Shown here one piece after another: positions 12,020 to 25,500 of a stretch of 64,000 nt of DNA. The notes beneath the pieces were generated by a model that worked only from the letters and a program-made list of their open reading frames with translations, made no database searches and had not been told where the DNA came from. The position numbers and the translations under genes are program-made. Source of the stretch: Schistocephalus solidus (Eukaryota > Platyhelminthes > Cestoda > Diphyllobothriidea > Diphyllobothriidae). Location of the stretch: assembly GCA_017591395.1 (NCBI GenBank), contig WEDG01001083.1:62001-126000 (forward strand). Reading direction: 5' to 3'. The first letter of the stretch is position 1; each line of letters starts with the position of its first letter.

Positions 12020-12551
12020 CCGTGAATTGCAAATAATGCTGTCTCAGATGTACTTCGAGTTCAACTCGGCTGGGAAGCTTCTTTGAACAAATTTCGAATC
12101 GCAAGCTGGTTAGCGCACTGGAATAGAGGAGTTGCGGCAACGGTGGTGGTAGTTGCGTTTTCTGTGCGCTCGAGCTAATGGGCGACCCAGTGAACGGAGG
12201 CACCGGTATCTGCTGGCGCGGCAGGGAAGCGAATCCGTTGGAGAGGGAGTAGGGGCTGGACAGGCCCTTCATGCCCAGAGGAGCCAATGGGAAGTGGAGT
12301 GACTGCGCCGGGTCAGTGACGGTGGTCATCTCTTCGTCAGGTTTTGAAAGGGAAGCCTCCGTTGTCTTTGAAGCGGCCCTGACGCTAAGTGGGTGAGGTG
12401 GACGTTGTTCGGGAAGCATACAGGGGGAGGGCACTCCGGAAGGCAGAGTGCTGTGCTGTGGCTGCTGTTGCTGGTGCTCTTGCTGAGGTTGGACAAGTTC
12501 AGCCAGATGGGCGGTATTTTCATGATCCTGAAGATGGCTGGAGTGCAGGAA
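12020..12551 (-). CDS. exon of a C2H2 zinc-finger protein (partial)
   Basis: The minus strand has one open frame of about 177 codons between a plausible acceptor (pyrimidine tract ending GTGAG near 12552) and a strong donor, G then GTAGGT, at 12019. The protein is Gln- and Pro/Ser-rich (EHQQQQPQHSTLPSG, PHPLSVRAASKTTEASL) and ends in a C2H2-like finger, RFEICSKKLPSRVELEVHLR followed by QH. The His pair has the H-x3-H spacing. The first Cys of the C-x2-C pair is replaced by Phe (TTC, one base from TGC). Such layouts are typical of animal transcription factors. Other exons were not found in the window. The donor splits a codon after its first base. It could instead be a decaying duplicate exon. 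Confidence 0.55.
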
Positions 12552-12667
12552 CTCACAGGAACAGAACCGAGAGGGGGGTAACTGCGATTATCGCTGCATC
12601 GTTTCCTGTGGGTGTTATTGTGTCTGTTTAGAGAACCGCTGTGATCTTAACTGCCTTTAATCAGAGC

Positions 12668-13111
12668 GGATACGCACTAGTATTGTTTAGTTCTACGTAG
12701 AGTTACATGAGAGAACGAAGTCAGACGTTAGTAATCATGAACCTTCAATGTGGGCTGATTCACTTGTTTCAAACACTGTTTATCCGTCCGAATCCTCTAA
12801 CGCTCATTTTTCCTGCACCAACCTATGATACAAGGTCATTTCTAATAAGGTGTGGTTAGGAGAGGAAATATAATGTTCTTAAGTTGGAAGGCAGGCATCC
12901 CAATAAGTATAATTAGAAGATAAAAACGTTCTTTGGGGAAATGGTAAACGTTTTTTGCAAATTTTCGACACTGGTCTCCCAGGTCGTCACTGCATATCTC
13001 CTTTAGTGCAGTTAACATGCAGGTTTAGGGCAAATAGTACAAAATGAAGCAGTATACACATTACTGAAAACTCCACGGATTTCCGTGGCTGAGCGCTGCA
13101 CAATTGGCAGC
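12668..13111 (+). repeat. left arm of the foldback element
   Basis: Starts GGATACGCACTAG and ends at CAATTGGCAGC, mirroring the right arm with scattered substitutions and small indels. Confidence 0.85.
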
Positions 13112-13181
13112 TTTAAAAATTGCTCGCCCAATCATTCCTCAGGCTATCCTGTTGGGAGAAATGCTCGATTTAGTCCTGTTC

Positions 13182-13626
13182 GCTGCCAATTACGCAGCGC
13201 TCAGCCACGGAAATCCGTGCAATTGTCAGTAATGTGTATACTGCTTCATTTTGTACTATTTGCCCTAAACCTGCATGTTAACTGCACTAAAGGAGATATG
13301 CAGCGATGACCTGGGGAACCAGTGTTGAAAAATTTTCAAAAAGTTTACCATTTTCCCAAAGAACTTTTTTATCTTCTAATTATACTTATTGGGATGCCTG
13401 CCTTCCAACTTAAGAACATAATATTTACTCACCTAACCACTCCTTATTAGAGATGGCCTTGTATCATAGGTTGGTACAGGAAACAATGTGCGTTAGGGGA
13501 TTCGGACGGGTAAACAGTATTTGAAACAAGTGATACAGCCCATATTGAAGGCTCACGATTACTCTACGTCTCACTTCGTTATCTCATGTAACTCTACGTA
13601 GAAATGAACAATACCAGTGCGTATCC
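13182..13626 (-). repeat. right arm of the foldback element
   Basis: Starts GCTGCCAATTACG and ends CAGTGCGTATCC, the reverse complement of the left arm. Confidence 0.85.
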
Positions 13627-14029
13627 AACGTCGCTGCGATGTAGAACCTTCCAAGCTCATTCTGCATGTTCAATCTCACACTTAATGATTTTAAAATTTT
13701 TTTAACTTCTGTACACTTTATAAGATCTACCTTTCCTACGGGGTTCTCACATCGCACTTCTGCTATTTCTGCTCTCCTGTATGAACTTGGCACTCAAACG
13801 CAAGGTTTGCCGATGTACTCACCTTCCATTTCACAGATCACCGCTGAGATCAGTGGGTGGTGCCTCTCTCTCTCCTACCATCTCGAAAACAAGGCAAATT
13901 TCCTCTAGGGAATCCTCCAAGTGAACGCACGAAGTTCCGTCCATCACCAATTGGTGGTGTTTTACCAACGGTACTTTAAGGAATATGGTAGAGAAGAAAC
14001 GCACCCGAAGACAAATTTTCAAGCGGCAT

Positions 14030-14110
14030 CATAGTTTCATTGCCTGTCGGCAATCCTCGAAGCCTCGACTTCTAACGCAGTGTGTAACCAGAGGACGTGC
14101 CTGGGTTGTT
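14030..14110 (-). repeat. diverged repeat, inverted relative to 3145-3225
   Basis: About 80 bp including CCTCTGGTTACAC on the opposite strand matches 3145-3225 with many substitutions. Both probably derive from an old retroelement. No coding potential survives. Confidence 0.5.
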
Positions 14111-14639
14111 AACTGGCATGGTGTACCCTGTTACCTCTATAAATTCACCTCTTTTCACTGGAGGCAGAACTTATCCTTACGCTTTATTCACAGTTCACTC
14201 TGTCACCTTATCACCAAGCTGGTTCTATTATACAATGTGTTGTGACTAAAATATTTTTGGATTAGGCTGCACGATACTCAATATGACAACTCTACTTAAG
14301 TGATTTATTCGAATCGAAAACACATGTCGGAATTTCGTTTGACATTCGCTCAGAAAATTTCCTGACCGTTTGAAGTTGTCGTTGTATTAGCGTATCCACT
14401 AAAACAGTATACGAAACACCGGCATCAAAAGAGGGACTACGGAGGATAAATTTGAAAATCGGTAAATCCTTTTAGCTAAGCACTGAAAAATCACGGATAA
14501 CAAAAAGATAAAGGGAAGGGAAGAATACATGTATCTTTAAATCACCAGATAAGCGATTGATGTCTGTGATAGGAACGTTACCGTATGTAAATTGTGGTAA
14601 AAGAGTATCAATATGAAGGAAAAATGAAAGAGTGGATGT

Positions 14640-15210
14640 GAAAGTAACGCCGGGCTACCGGAAGGAGGATACCTAGTTAGGAAGGACATCTGAGGACTCA
14701 GGACTAGGAGAGGAGCGCAGGTGAAAATCTATGGATAAATTTCTCATGGTTAAGCTGATGACCATTTTCTGACGGCCATGCTGAGACATGGTCTAGGTCA
14801 TGCTTCAGAGAGTGGAGATGTGGCTGATTTTTAAGAGGATTACCAACAACCATATTGTTGGCATATTTTATGTACAGTCAGTCCTTTGGTGATCCCAAAT
14901 CGTCTCGTGTGGAGGGGATAGGATGTCACCTTGAAGAACACCACAGTTGTTTGGATGGACCGTAAATTTTCATCTACTTGATTTTACGCCTTGAGCACGG
15001 GAAGTTAAATAATCATTGACCTCAGCGATAGCCCAGCCGAGCGAGCCACGCGGATGTTTTTTTAAGGAGGAGATAGCACAGAGCATAATTATATCTAAGC
15101 TGAGACGTTCAGCAAGCTGCATTAAAGAAGAACCAAAATTCGTGGATTTTTTGGGGATATGAGTGATTCTTACTCTGCACCAAACTTGTCCAAGCACTGT
15201 ACTGTACATT
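14640..15210 (-). pseudogene. CR1-like LINE reverse transcriptase relict
   Basis: The minus strand reads, with stops, a decayed RT palm. One piece ends EVNDYLTSRAQGVKSS (compare the common LINE pattern of a loop then LTGRSQRVK). The next reads NNCGVLQGDILSPP (the SGVPQGSVLGPLLF motif). Then comes a remnant of the catalytic box, KYANNMVVGNP, followed by LKHDLDHVSAWPSENG (the DL..vs.W..eNgl motif). Both catalytic Asp are now Asn. It belongs to a lineage different from LINE copies 1-4. Confidence 0.6.
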
Positions 15211-18200
15211 TACGGTTATCACATTGGATCACTTTTTCACTGCACGGCACATTTTGATTGAAAAATGGCTCCTTTAAACGACGAGAAAACAATATAATTA
15301 AAATTTTCAAACATCGGTTTTTCCGCTTCTGATTCAGTTCATGTGAAATCGACATATCCACCTTTCGCCCTTTACCAACTCCAGTTAGGTAAGTTAATAT
15401 TATTTGCTCCCCAAAAATAGGCACAAATTATGATTTATATGAATTGTGTTGATCTTAATGGTCACTTTCAGTTCGCCATTAACTACTTTTGCTTCTGGCC
15501 AACTTGCGTATTACATTCGTGATGTCAAAGTTGCCAGGACGAAATTTCAAAAACCAATTTGATATTGTCTGCTTTGTAGTAACACTAAAAACATCATTAA
15601 CCATTTCTATTTCAAGTTGTTTGGTGGGCTGATTTCCAGGTAAGAATTCATCTTCAATAATCATACGAATTCCGAACTGTTCCACCTCCAAACAAGAATA
15701 TTAAAAAAAGATCTTCAATGTTTCGCAAGCTCCAAATTATTTCGAAGTAGGTGGTTTAGGTGTAAGAGCTTTTTACAAAAAATTCTAAAATATAATACCA
15801 ACGTAAAAATAAGAAGCTACCGGAGTTGAGAGAGTATGCCTCATTACAAATTCTCTACTGGGCAACCCAATAGAGAACTCCAGAACAATAATGTATGGCT
15901 TCCGGAGTTCAAATCTCCAATTAAGCAGAAAAATGCATAAAGTAAACATTTGATCAACATTTAATGTAGGCCACAGGTCGTTTAAGAACCGTTTAGAGCA
16001 TTTTGTGTTCGCAAAAGCCACTGGGGTAAAAACTTGGTTTTGTCTTGAACTTCTAAGACAAACAGATAAAAGTCAGATGCACAGAAAGCCAGCACGTTCT
16101 CCACAGCTCAGAAGGTCTGGCATGCAATCGGGAGTCGGTGCCCACGATCATTCCTTTAATGGCTGTAGTTGCTCCCTGTGATCTGATTCACCGAAAAATA
16201 AACCTGCAGTAGTTGGTAAAATATTACCAAATAGGCGAAGTCTCTAATGCTATTGAAAAACGTTCAGTAGTGGCCACCGACAGCCTCCGAGTTGGGGAAC
16301 TTCTCCCCTTTTATAAATAATAAAGCCAAATACAGGTTTGATTATTTGCTGCCGAACGAGTACAAGAAAGGATATATTTTGCATGTTTGCCATAAAATAT
16401 ATTTTAATTAATAAGAGCATTGAAAATACAGAGACATTTGTATACTAATTAAGTAGCCATTTTTTCCGAGTATACTTTTCTACTGTGACTGAAATATCTT
16501 GGGATTAGGCTGTATGATAATCAGTATGACAAACCTACTTAAGTTATTTGTTTGTATCGAATTTCGATTGAAATTTCATGAGATAGGGAAACAACTGTAC
16601 AAATACGTGCAGGCGGCCGGGGCTAGTTTAATCAAAAATGTAACTTTAAATTTTACTGCATCTTGAAGGCAAATTCGATCCATAAATAAGTAGATGTTTA
16701 TGGCTGCATTTCCTTAAGAGGTAAATGAAGAAATTGTAACAAAGTGGTGTGCGTTTAGATGATAGATTTCATGTGATGCGGACACGTAATATACAAATAA
16801 CCAGGATAAAAGGACTTTCGAGGTTTAAGTTAATATATATATATGAGTAACAACAAAGAACAGAGAGCAGACTTTTGGTATTGGAGTACAGTAAAAGAAA
16901 AAAAATCGATCAGCTTTTGCGGATATGTTCGTTTCCGGAAAGACACTGTCTGTTTAAGATTTGCATTAAAAAATGAACGAATAAGCTTCTTTAGAAAAGT
17001 TAACTACTACCGTTAACAGATGTTAACGGTAGTTGGCCTTTTGCATAAAAGGTCATTCAAAATCCTGAAATGGGTCTTCGACGTAGAAGGATTAATTACA
17101 CGGGATTGTAGTTGATTAGCGCGCTCAAAATATTTTAGTCATGTCAGAATGCCGGCTTTCGAAGGTGTTTCTTCTCGGTTGCTTGCAAAAACTTCACTTG
17201 GAAAAGATGACTGCGAAATGAATGAGATTTGTTTGCTCTGATTTTGGATGTAATTATAAATTCAAGTACTTTAAAAAAATAGGGACAAATTATTCTTTCT
17301 TGTAATCTTCCGGGTGACAAATTACATCTTTTTACAATTTTACACTTCACGAAAGCTTATCAGGTGATTTAGGAAATGTTAGTAATTGTAAGATTTTTGG
17401 AGCGTGAAAGGTTCATTAATAGAGCGTCGTATATGTTAGTGTATTTATCCTGCTGATGTAGTATGCAACATGTTCCACATCGAGTGGAAAAAACATTATG
17501 AGCCCCATGCAACGTCCTCTTGATAAGGTAGTGAAATGTATGCTCGTATCTACACGGAAACTATCCTCTGGTCTAGCTCATAATTTTAAGAAGAGTTGAT
17601 TTGCTTACCAACCAATTCAAAAACTAATATTTATGTTTTTTATATAAAATAAAGCTGAACTTATAAGGGCATCAAAGAATGACGTGAAACAGTCTGCTTT
17701 TTCACTTTTTGGCGCATCCAAAGGCTGTCTTAATGCTGCAACTGAAATATTTTAGGAGTATGTCGCAGGGTAGTCAGTATAAACACCCAGTTCAATAAAT
17801 ACTTTTTAATCAAAAAAATCAGAATTTAGGTTATCGTTTAATGAGGTAGGGTTGGTTAATGCTAGTCATCACAAGGTCTAAAACCCTACCGGTCCTTTCG
17901 TGTTTCCTGATAGCTCGCAAATGAATTTTTTCTGACCTGGAACTTGTATGTTTGGCCTCACATTAAATGAATTCTTCTCTGTTCAGTGGTGATCCTCACT
18001 CTATTAATGTATGACTTCAATACCACAATAAACCTATCTAAAAGAACGATACGCCTGACCCCGAACCGCGTAAATTATAACGCAATTTTATTAAGTAAAC
18101 TACAGGAATGCTTGTTTTTATTTGCCTAGCAAGTAGCGCTCAAGTCTGCTGTTCTAAATCTTGCCAACACGATTCAGGCCTTATCTTTCGACAAGTAATT

Positions 18201-19382
18201 TAAGTTTGAAAGTTAACATCTTGCACTCAGTCTAGCTCACTTTTAAGAAGGAATGGTCAAACTCTTGTAAGTCTTAAGTTAAGTGATGACATCCAAATCC
18301 TGTGGAAAATTATACATGGATAGGAAGGAAAGACTTGAGCAAGTAACCAATAGGACACACTTCTAGGAATGCGCAGAACGTTCTATATTAACTGGTAGGC
18401 ATTAGTAGGATACCAAGAAGAGCTCTTCACTTTTCAGCACTGGTCTCCAGATGAAAACGTAACACTGTGTTCCACCGGACTAGGGAAAGTTCATCGCTGT
18501 CACTGAAGACTGTTACAGAGGCCGTGGTGACAGCTAGCATTTCGTTGTAGGAAGAAAACATAGATAAACCATTAATGTTGACGATTGGCACGCCCAGCTG
18601 GTCGTAACGCGGACAGATAAAAAAGGGGAATTCATTTACTCCTCAGGTAGAATGTTTGCGTCAAGCTCCACCCTGTACCTTCCTAGTATGACAGTTGTTC
18701 GACTGAAGTTTTCTGTAGTGGATATGTTCGCACTTGTTTTTAAAAGGTGTTTTAAATGCAAGCACACACACACGCACACATGTGTCTAGGTTGCTGGGTT
18801 GTTACGTTACAGCCTCACACACGGCAGAGGAATTACACCCCGCCTGCAGCCCACCCCTGCCAGTGTGACATGCATTTATATACAAGGGATTTGCAACAGG
18901 CTGTTGGTGATTTAAACTCATGTCCAACATCAATCTCTCCGCCGTTACCTGTTCAACATTTGGTGTAGGTTTGATTTTTACCACTTAACTGTTTTCCTAT
19001 ATGCTGAATTAAATTTTTTCTCGAAGAAAGTAATCATTTTGGCAGGTTTTGGCTGCCGTACTCGAAACAGTGGCCGGACATAGTGAGTCCCTTTTGCCCG
19101 AATTTCAATTTGCTTGACTATTGGAGGCAAGTAGCTGTTGACGCTGTTTGATCGGTCATACCTGAACAAAAGCCAATAGGTCCCTTTTTACCGTGCTGGC
19201 CGGTCGAATGTGATTCTTTGTTCAAATAGCCATAAGAAGAGCTTCGTAGACAGGAATGTCTTGCGAATTCGGAAAAATTCATGCTGATTCCGTCGGTAGG
19301 TGGGCCAATGGGGCAATATTTATTTACTTTTCAGACGATGGCCAGTAAATTAAGGGACATTCCATCTGCACAGAAGCTATCA
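15211..19382. other. no recognisable gene; one hairpin
   Basis: AT-rich intergenic-looking DNA with only short scattered frames. A perfect 12-bp stem with a 4-base loop lies at 17006-17033 (ACTACCGTTAAC and its complement). A short CA-rich run is near 18763. Nothing else was recognised. Confidence 0.4.
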
Positions 19383-19640
19383 GGTGGGATCCGAGCCAGG
19401 TGTGGTGGCACGCCCAGGGGCGGCTTAGGCCGCGCCAGCCACCTGCGCCCTCTCCCATCTCCGGTCTTCTTGACTCTGTCTTGACACCGGACTCAGGTGG
19501 GGAGGAGGAGAGAGTGCGGTAGCTGCAGCGCAAGGCTACTATCACTTAAAACTAATTCACGCGCAAGTCACCGTCCCTGCACCACCTGGTGTGGAGCATA
19601 CGGTGGACCTCGTCGAAATCGACGGTCGAACTGCCATTCT
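19383..19640 (+). mobile_element. LINE 3'-tail fragment / short element
   Basis: Closely matches the terminal 260 bp of LINE copy 3 (57765-58020), including the block GTGTGGAGCATACGGTGGAC and the terminal GACGGTCGAACTG. It is truncated at its 5' side, consistent with incomplete reverse transcription or with a short non-autonomous element sharing the LINE tail. Confidence 0.75.
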
Positions 19641-19659
19641 GCCTATACACCTAGCTACT

Positions 19660-19750
19660 GTGCGGCTGCTGGCGGATCTCTAGAGTGAACCGCAAGGCAC
19701 AATGGGACGAGTCAGTCCTTTAACTGATCGATGAGGGCCTACCTACCAAA
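19660..19750 (+). mobile_element. SINE tail fragment
   Basis: Contains GTGCGGCTGCTGGCGG and AAGGCACAATGGGAC, matching the 3' domain of the SINE at 34026-34290. The tRNA-like head is absent. Confidence 0.6.
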
Positions 19751-22408
19751 TATTCATTTTAACATTTCCTTTAAGCTGTAAATTCGCTAAAAGTTGTTCA
19801 TTATTATTTCCAAGCTTTCGTACATTCGTTGGCGTTACTTTGCGAGCAATTAGGTCCCACAGTGTAAAATATGTAGCGTTTGAGCTGCCCCGAACTGACA
19901 ATCGAGATTTCGATTATAATGTTCCCCTGCAATAGGCCAACCACTGTGTCATAGGCCGAGTCAATTTGATTTGCTTCTGTGGCGCTTCTTATCTTCAAAT
20001 CAACATGCCCCCATCGCTTATTGATTACTCGTCTTTATGTGTGCTGCGCTGAATTCTTTATTCATTCTCTGCAGAAAGTTCTTCATCGACTCTCGAAATG
20101 CTTTATAACCAGGGAAATTTTCACTCTTTGCTGCCTTTGTATACTATATTGTTTTTGAGCAGAAAATCGCATTAAAGGCCGATCATGTTTCATTATTTTT
20201 GTAGGATATAAATATTATCATGATCCCTATGCGAATGACAGTGCATTTAACCCAGTTAAGCCATCTTTAATATGCAACCTTGGATTTCCTGTTTTCCGCC
20301 CGTTTACAAGCTGACTTTATATGGCGGGTCTGTTCCCGCGCCTCATTGGAGTAATAAAACACACTTATGTTAAAACTTCGAGTATTTTTAATGACATCCG
20401 CAGACTGCATTAATTATTTCGTTCAGCTGCCATACTTAATAGACTTATATATTCGATACTTGCCGCAAAGCAGTATTAGTTCAGTAGTCTAGAACTACCA
20501 TCCAAATCAATTCTTTTTATGGACTCACCAAATAAATTGAACACGTTTAAAGTTTATTCATATAATAAGTGTGATAAGGAATTATGGAAACCTGATTTTT
20601 CTCTGAGTTCACTGGAAAAAAAACGATTGAGTAGGTGACCCCTGCATCGCAAGAAAAAAGAGCCCTGTAAACAGCCCATTTTCTGTGTCTAATTCTACAA
20701 TTTTGCAGACTTTTAAATTCGCTACCTTTTCAGCAGGTTCTACGCCTATGGATGGCTGTGCTGGCGGTCCCAACCTGTCTGGGCATCCCTGCTCCGGGAG
20801 AACAAAACACCCAGATTGCTGAATCCACCTCCCACATCAATTTATTTCCGGTCGGTGACTGTTTGGTTCTGCAAGACATATACCCTTGAATTTGTCTAAC
20901 ACTAAAACCTGACCTTGAACACAACCATAACCCTTCTCAGTAACTGAATGTCTATGGGATCCCTCATCGCATCCGTACCACCAACTGTAACTGTAATTAT
21001 TGCAAGCAGATTTTAGGCAGTTGGATGATGTTATTTCAGCCAGACTTCTAGTGAGGCCTCAATTCAGAAGCCTTAAACCGGATAAATGCAGTGCCTCTTT
21101 ATTAAGTTAGATAAATTCACCTTTGGGTGGAGGATACCTTTTAAGTTATGCTGCAACATCGGTTAGTCTAGAGTAGTCTTCAAAATATAACCATGTACGG
21201 ATTTTTCAAATAATTCAACCTCAAGAAATAATGGCTAGTTTGTTTGCACAAGTATTTTGTGCAAATCTAAGACAAAGGGGCAAAAAAGTCAAAAATTATA
21301 GTCAGCTTCATTGTAGGTTCACTTTTTATACCTTTTTTTTACAATACTGTATGTTAGGGGGGCAAGTAGTTCGGTTTTCCAATAATCTGTTACTTTAGGT
21401 ATTTTGCTACATAACTCTCCTCTTATAAACTACCAAATGCACACTAGGCATGTTCATAACATCAAATTCGCAAATCCCTTCATTTCGCCACGGTAGAGGA
21501 CTCTGGGTGTTCATAAAATTTATACAAGCTAAGTCTTCGGTGAACGAAACATGAAGTAAATCAAATGGGCTTCTCAAAATCCGCCTAATCCTAAAATCTT
21601 TCCATTGTCTGGACAATGCCTTTGGTGCATACTATTAAACATACAAAAATGATCAGCAAAAAAGATTTAAAATGAAATACGATCCCATATCCTGTATGAA
21701 AATTCGTAAATGAACTGAGTTCCCAGAAAACTGCACGCATACTTTTTATAAAAAAAACGAGACGTTTCAAAAATATGTGTGCGAGATCTGTACGCCGTTT
21801 AGGCAAGTGTTAGTATACCACATAGTCTCACTTATCTAGGGAAACTTTTCTCATTCCTAACAATACTCAATCCAAAATACCCAGTTAATGTTCATTCATA
21901 TTACTGCGAACAAAAGCAAAATATGTTGATCTGTAACTTTCAATGATGTAGGAAAACTCCTGGATAGCAAGAAACGTCGGATTTTGCCCCATTTAGCCCC
22001 GTTTTTCATCAATAAACGGATCTGAATTGAACTCTTTATTATTAAACAGCTTTTTGTGCATCAATTAAATAAAGCAAACAGAACTAACACCTTAACACCT
22101 CAACAGAACTAACACCTTAACATACCTCAAATTCTGATATAGACATTTTCATGAGTTAGGCAATCTACTGTATGTACAAACCTATTTGATGGAGCTTTGC
22201 TGCATGCCGTTAAGTTGGAACTAGTGACATGAAAATCGGTGGAGAAAAAATTATCGCAAAGGTTATTAATCGACGGTCGATGGGATGTGTTTGTGGCCAC
22301 CCATCGGATGCTAAGGGAAGGTTAGATTTCGAGTAAGTACCCCCTTGTCTTCGTTTGTCAGAGAATCTGAGAAGCAGTCTGTCGAGGCAAAAAAAGAATG
22401 CAGATATC
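19751..22408. other. no recognisable gene
   Basis: AT-rich, only short frames. A small direct duplication (CAGAACTAACACCTTAACA twice) lies near 22078-22125. Nothing else was recognised. Confidence 0.4.
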
Positions 22409-22584
<176 letters not shown>

Positions 22585-25500
22585 CATCATCATCTGGAAG
22601 GCAGTTCTTTATTCTTTGCCTGACACAACAGCCTTCGTAATTACGGTGGTTTTTGCTTCGTTGTGTTTATTTTTTTGCGATCTCCAAAAACTAATGTCTG
22701 TGGCGGCAGGATACTGTGGTTCTCCGGATGGCGTTAGGTCCTTTTCAGTTTCCTTCTCGCACCAGCGAAAAAATACTTCGTGGTACCTTGATAGCCCTGA
22801 GTTGGATAGGCCAATCCACACTGACAGAAGTTGTCTAGTTTAATTTCCGAGAAAAAAATGCACAAACAGGTTCTTTCAGACTCGGTCTGAAACTTGCTCT
22901 GAATATTTGCGCTGAATTCCACCAACCGCTGCGCTCTAATCACTTTATATTAACACAATGTGGTTATACCATAGTAGCTTATGGGTTTCAGCTCAAATAT
23001 TAATGGCAAGTTTCAGACCGAGCTTGATAAGGTCTGTTCCGAAGGATTAACTCCAAGTTCGTGCATAAATTTCCTTGTTAATTACAAAAAAAGAAGGAAA
23101 ACTGGACTTCATGTACCACATGGGTAACGCAGGGGCGACACAGGGGCGATGAACTGAACCCCTCACATCTGCGTCAGGCAGCGGCACAAGATCGAAGGAG
23201 CAAGCTTGCCTGGGCTTTTAGCTAAAACCTGTTTTACTGTCATTATCGGGGTAAGAATAGCGTTGCCTGTCAAACTGCACAGTCAGCCTCCGTTGATAAA
23301 ACCTATGTAAAATGTGCTAATGGGTTTACCTTTGAATGATTTCTATCGGAAATGCGTTCAAAAGCAAAGGTGTTGTTGGCCATCGTCAGCTGGTCACTGA
23401 CATTCTAGGAGTCGAGAAGTTTGGTATGACAAGAGAAGGAGGACAGTTCAAGTACTCCTGTCAGTCGTTCTGATCGGGATTTTTTATGTGGCTCTCCGGA
23501 AGGACAGGAAAATACTATCACTCCACCGCATTCCAGGGAAAATAGGGGCGGGGAAAGTTAGATTGTAAGTTATGCTTGATGTTAAGGTTAGCGTTAAGGC
23601 TTTGAGTCGGTGTTAGGTTACGCAAATAGGCCACCGTCCTGAAATTAACCGCATTGTCATCTTTATTGCACGAGGGGGGGCCTCTCTGAGAGGAGGGTAT
23701 ATAACCGATTTCCAACTTTTCCAACGAACAGTGTTTAGGTTTGGGTAAGACACGTCCAGGCTCCCTTCTCCAGGAAGTAAAGACCTTGAATTACCATGCG
23801 TGATCTAAGGACAGCCAACCTTAACCCTACTCTACAACAGGATCACGGTTTTGGTGCAACATTTCCTGGGGAGAGTCCTTTCTTTCCACTACGATCGGCA
23901 GTATTTCTGCCAAACCCTCACCAACATCTAATTCATCACCAGATCTAAAATATATCACCACTCCTGTTCTTTCGTTTACAAGAAGTTCAATCAAACAGGA
24001 GGCAGACCATCAAACCCCAGACTATGGGTGGTCTGTCCCGCTTTGGTCAAAGTGAATACAACGTTCAACTGTACTCTTCGAGTGCACGGAACGGAGGAAG
24101 CGACTGGAACAGTAGAGATTGATGGACGGACTGCAATGCCTTTCAGTTGGTCGCAGAGTTTGGGTGTAAGTTGAGCGACTTTTCCGATAAGCTTTACATT
24201 TTTTAAAATGCTTTGTTGATATAATGAGGGACTCAGGGACTCATATCCCTGGAGCTTTGTAGCTCTCTTAGGCAGTCGCATGGCAATCGATTATAATAGA
24301 AAATGAGTGGCGAAAATGGTGAAACGATGGACTTCCTCAATGCCCCAAGAAGCCGGGTCTAAATTCCAGGTTAGCGAAACTCGGGCTTGGGTATGCCGGA
24401 CTGGTGATGGTCACCGTAATTTATGTTGTCTTTGTCGGTCCTAATTCCGCATTTCTGCAAATAACCCGATAAAGGATGGGTGAATTTCATTTACTCTCAG
24501 ATACCAAGGGTCATCTTATTTAGTCTGACAAGAGATGAGAACGCTGGTTGGAGTCGTGATGTCAAGAAACTGAATTTTCGTAAACTATGTCTTACCGAAA
24601 ATCAAGGTGTTGAACTAGTGGCAGCCACCAAAACTCAGAAGAAAGCTATATTAGAAAAAAAGAGTAACGTACACAAAAAAAACATGAACACAATTTCAGG
24701 CATCAAGTTAAGGCTTTAAAATAACATTTCCTTTGCCCATATATGCGCGTGAAAGTCTATCTCTTGTTTGGGAGAATTTATTTGCGGCGCAAATATTCGT
24801 CAAATTTTAATATACGCATCGAATCCCGAAAGGATGCAATTGCTGAGACAAGCAGTTTATTAACCCGACATTTCGGCGTCTCACCCAAACCTAGCCTCGG
24901 AGACCATCACAGTAGTAGCGACACAGGATGCGCAGCATTTATTGGACGCAGTTGCCAAACGACCACATGCTTGCACTAATTAACCGTCCTCGTGTTACTC
25001 ACTGGGTATCGTAATTGATGCATTGATCGCTCGTCGGTCTATACCCCAGTTGTAAATTGCTGTGATTTCATTACCACTGAAAGTTTAGATAGTGAGCTAA
25101 CTTCCTGTAATTAAGTAGGTAAGGACAGGTTGTGTAAGCCTACTGGGTTTAATATACATAACTAACTACTATATGCGTTTTAGTAGGCCTCGTTTGATTT
25201 ATTATTTCGATGGAGGAATATTTGACTTCCCTGAAAGGAAGCGTTAGACGCGCCCGTATACACCCTGTCCATAGCTCACTTGTTTATTCCTCATTTAGTT
25301 GTAGAGTCCCGATGGTGACCTACCGAAAAATGCGTTCGTTAATTAGCTTTTCGAAAGAAACATGGGAACATTCTCAGAGCCTAAACATCATAGAGGGGAA
25401 TTTAGCGTTCCACGAGAAAGGTGGGTTGTAGGTTTTAAATTTAGAGAATGGTAATGAGTTGCTAGAAAAGGAGCAGTGCACCGGGGATTTTGGAATCAAA

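Larger units (their letters stand above)
12668..13626. mobile_element. foldback element with 444-bp inverted arms
   Basis: Two arms (12668-13111 and 13182-13626) are near-perfect reverse complements around a 70-bp centre. Outer ends read GGATACGC and GCGTATCC. There is no transposase ORF, so it is non-autonomous. No clear target-site duplication was seen next to the ends. It would form a very long hairpin if transcribed. The family is unrecognised. Confidence 0.85.

Noticed and set aside
12389..12631. Plus-strand ORFs opposite the zinc-finger exon
   Set aside because: Shadows of the minus-strand frame, which has better composition, splice sites and a finger motif.
14745..14775. Hammerhead motif near GCTGATGACC
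   Set aside because: No GAAA follows and it lies inside the CR1-like RT relict.
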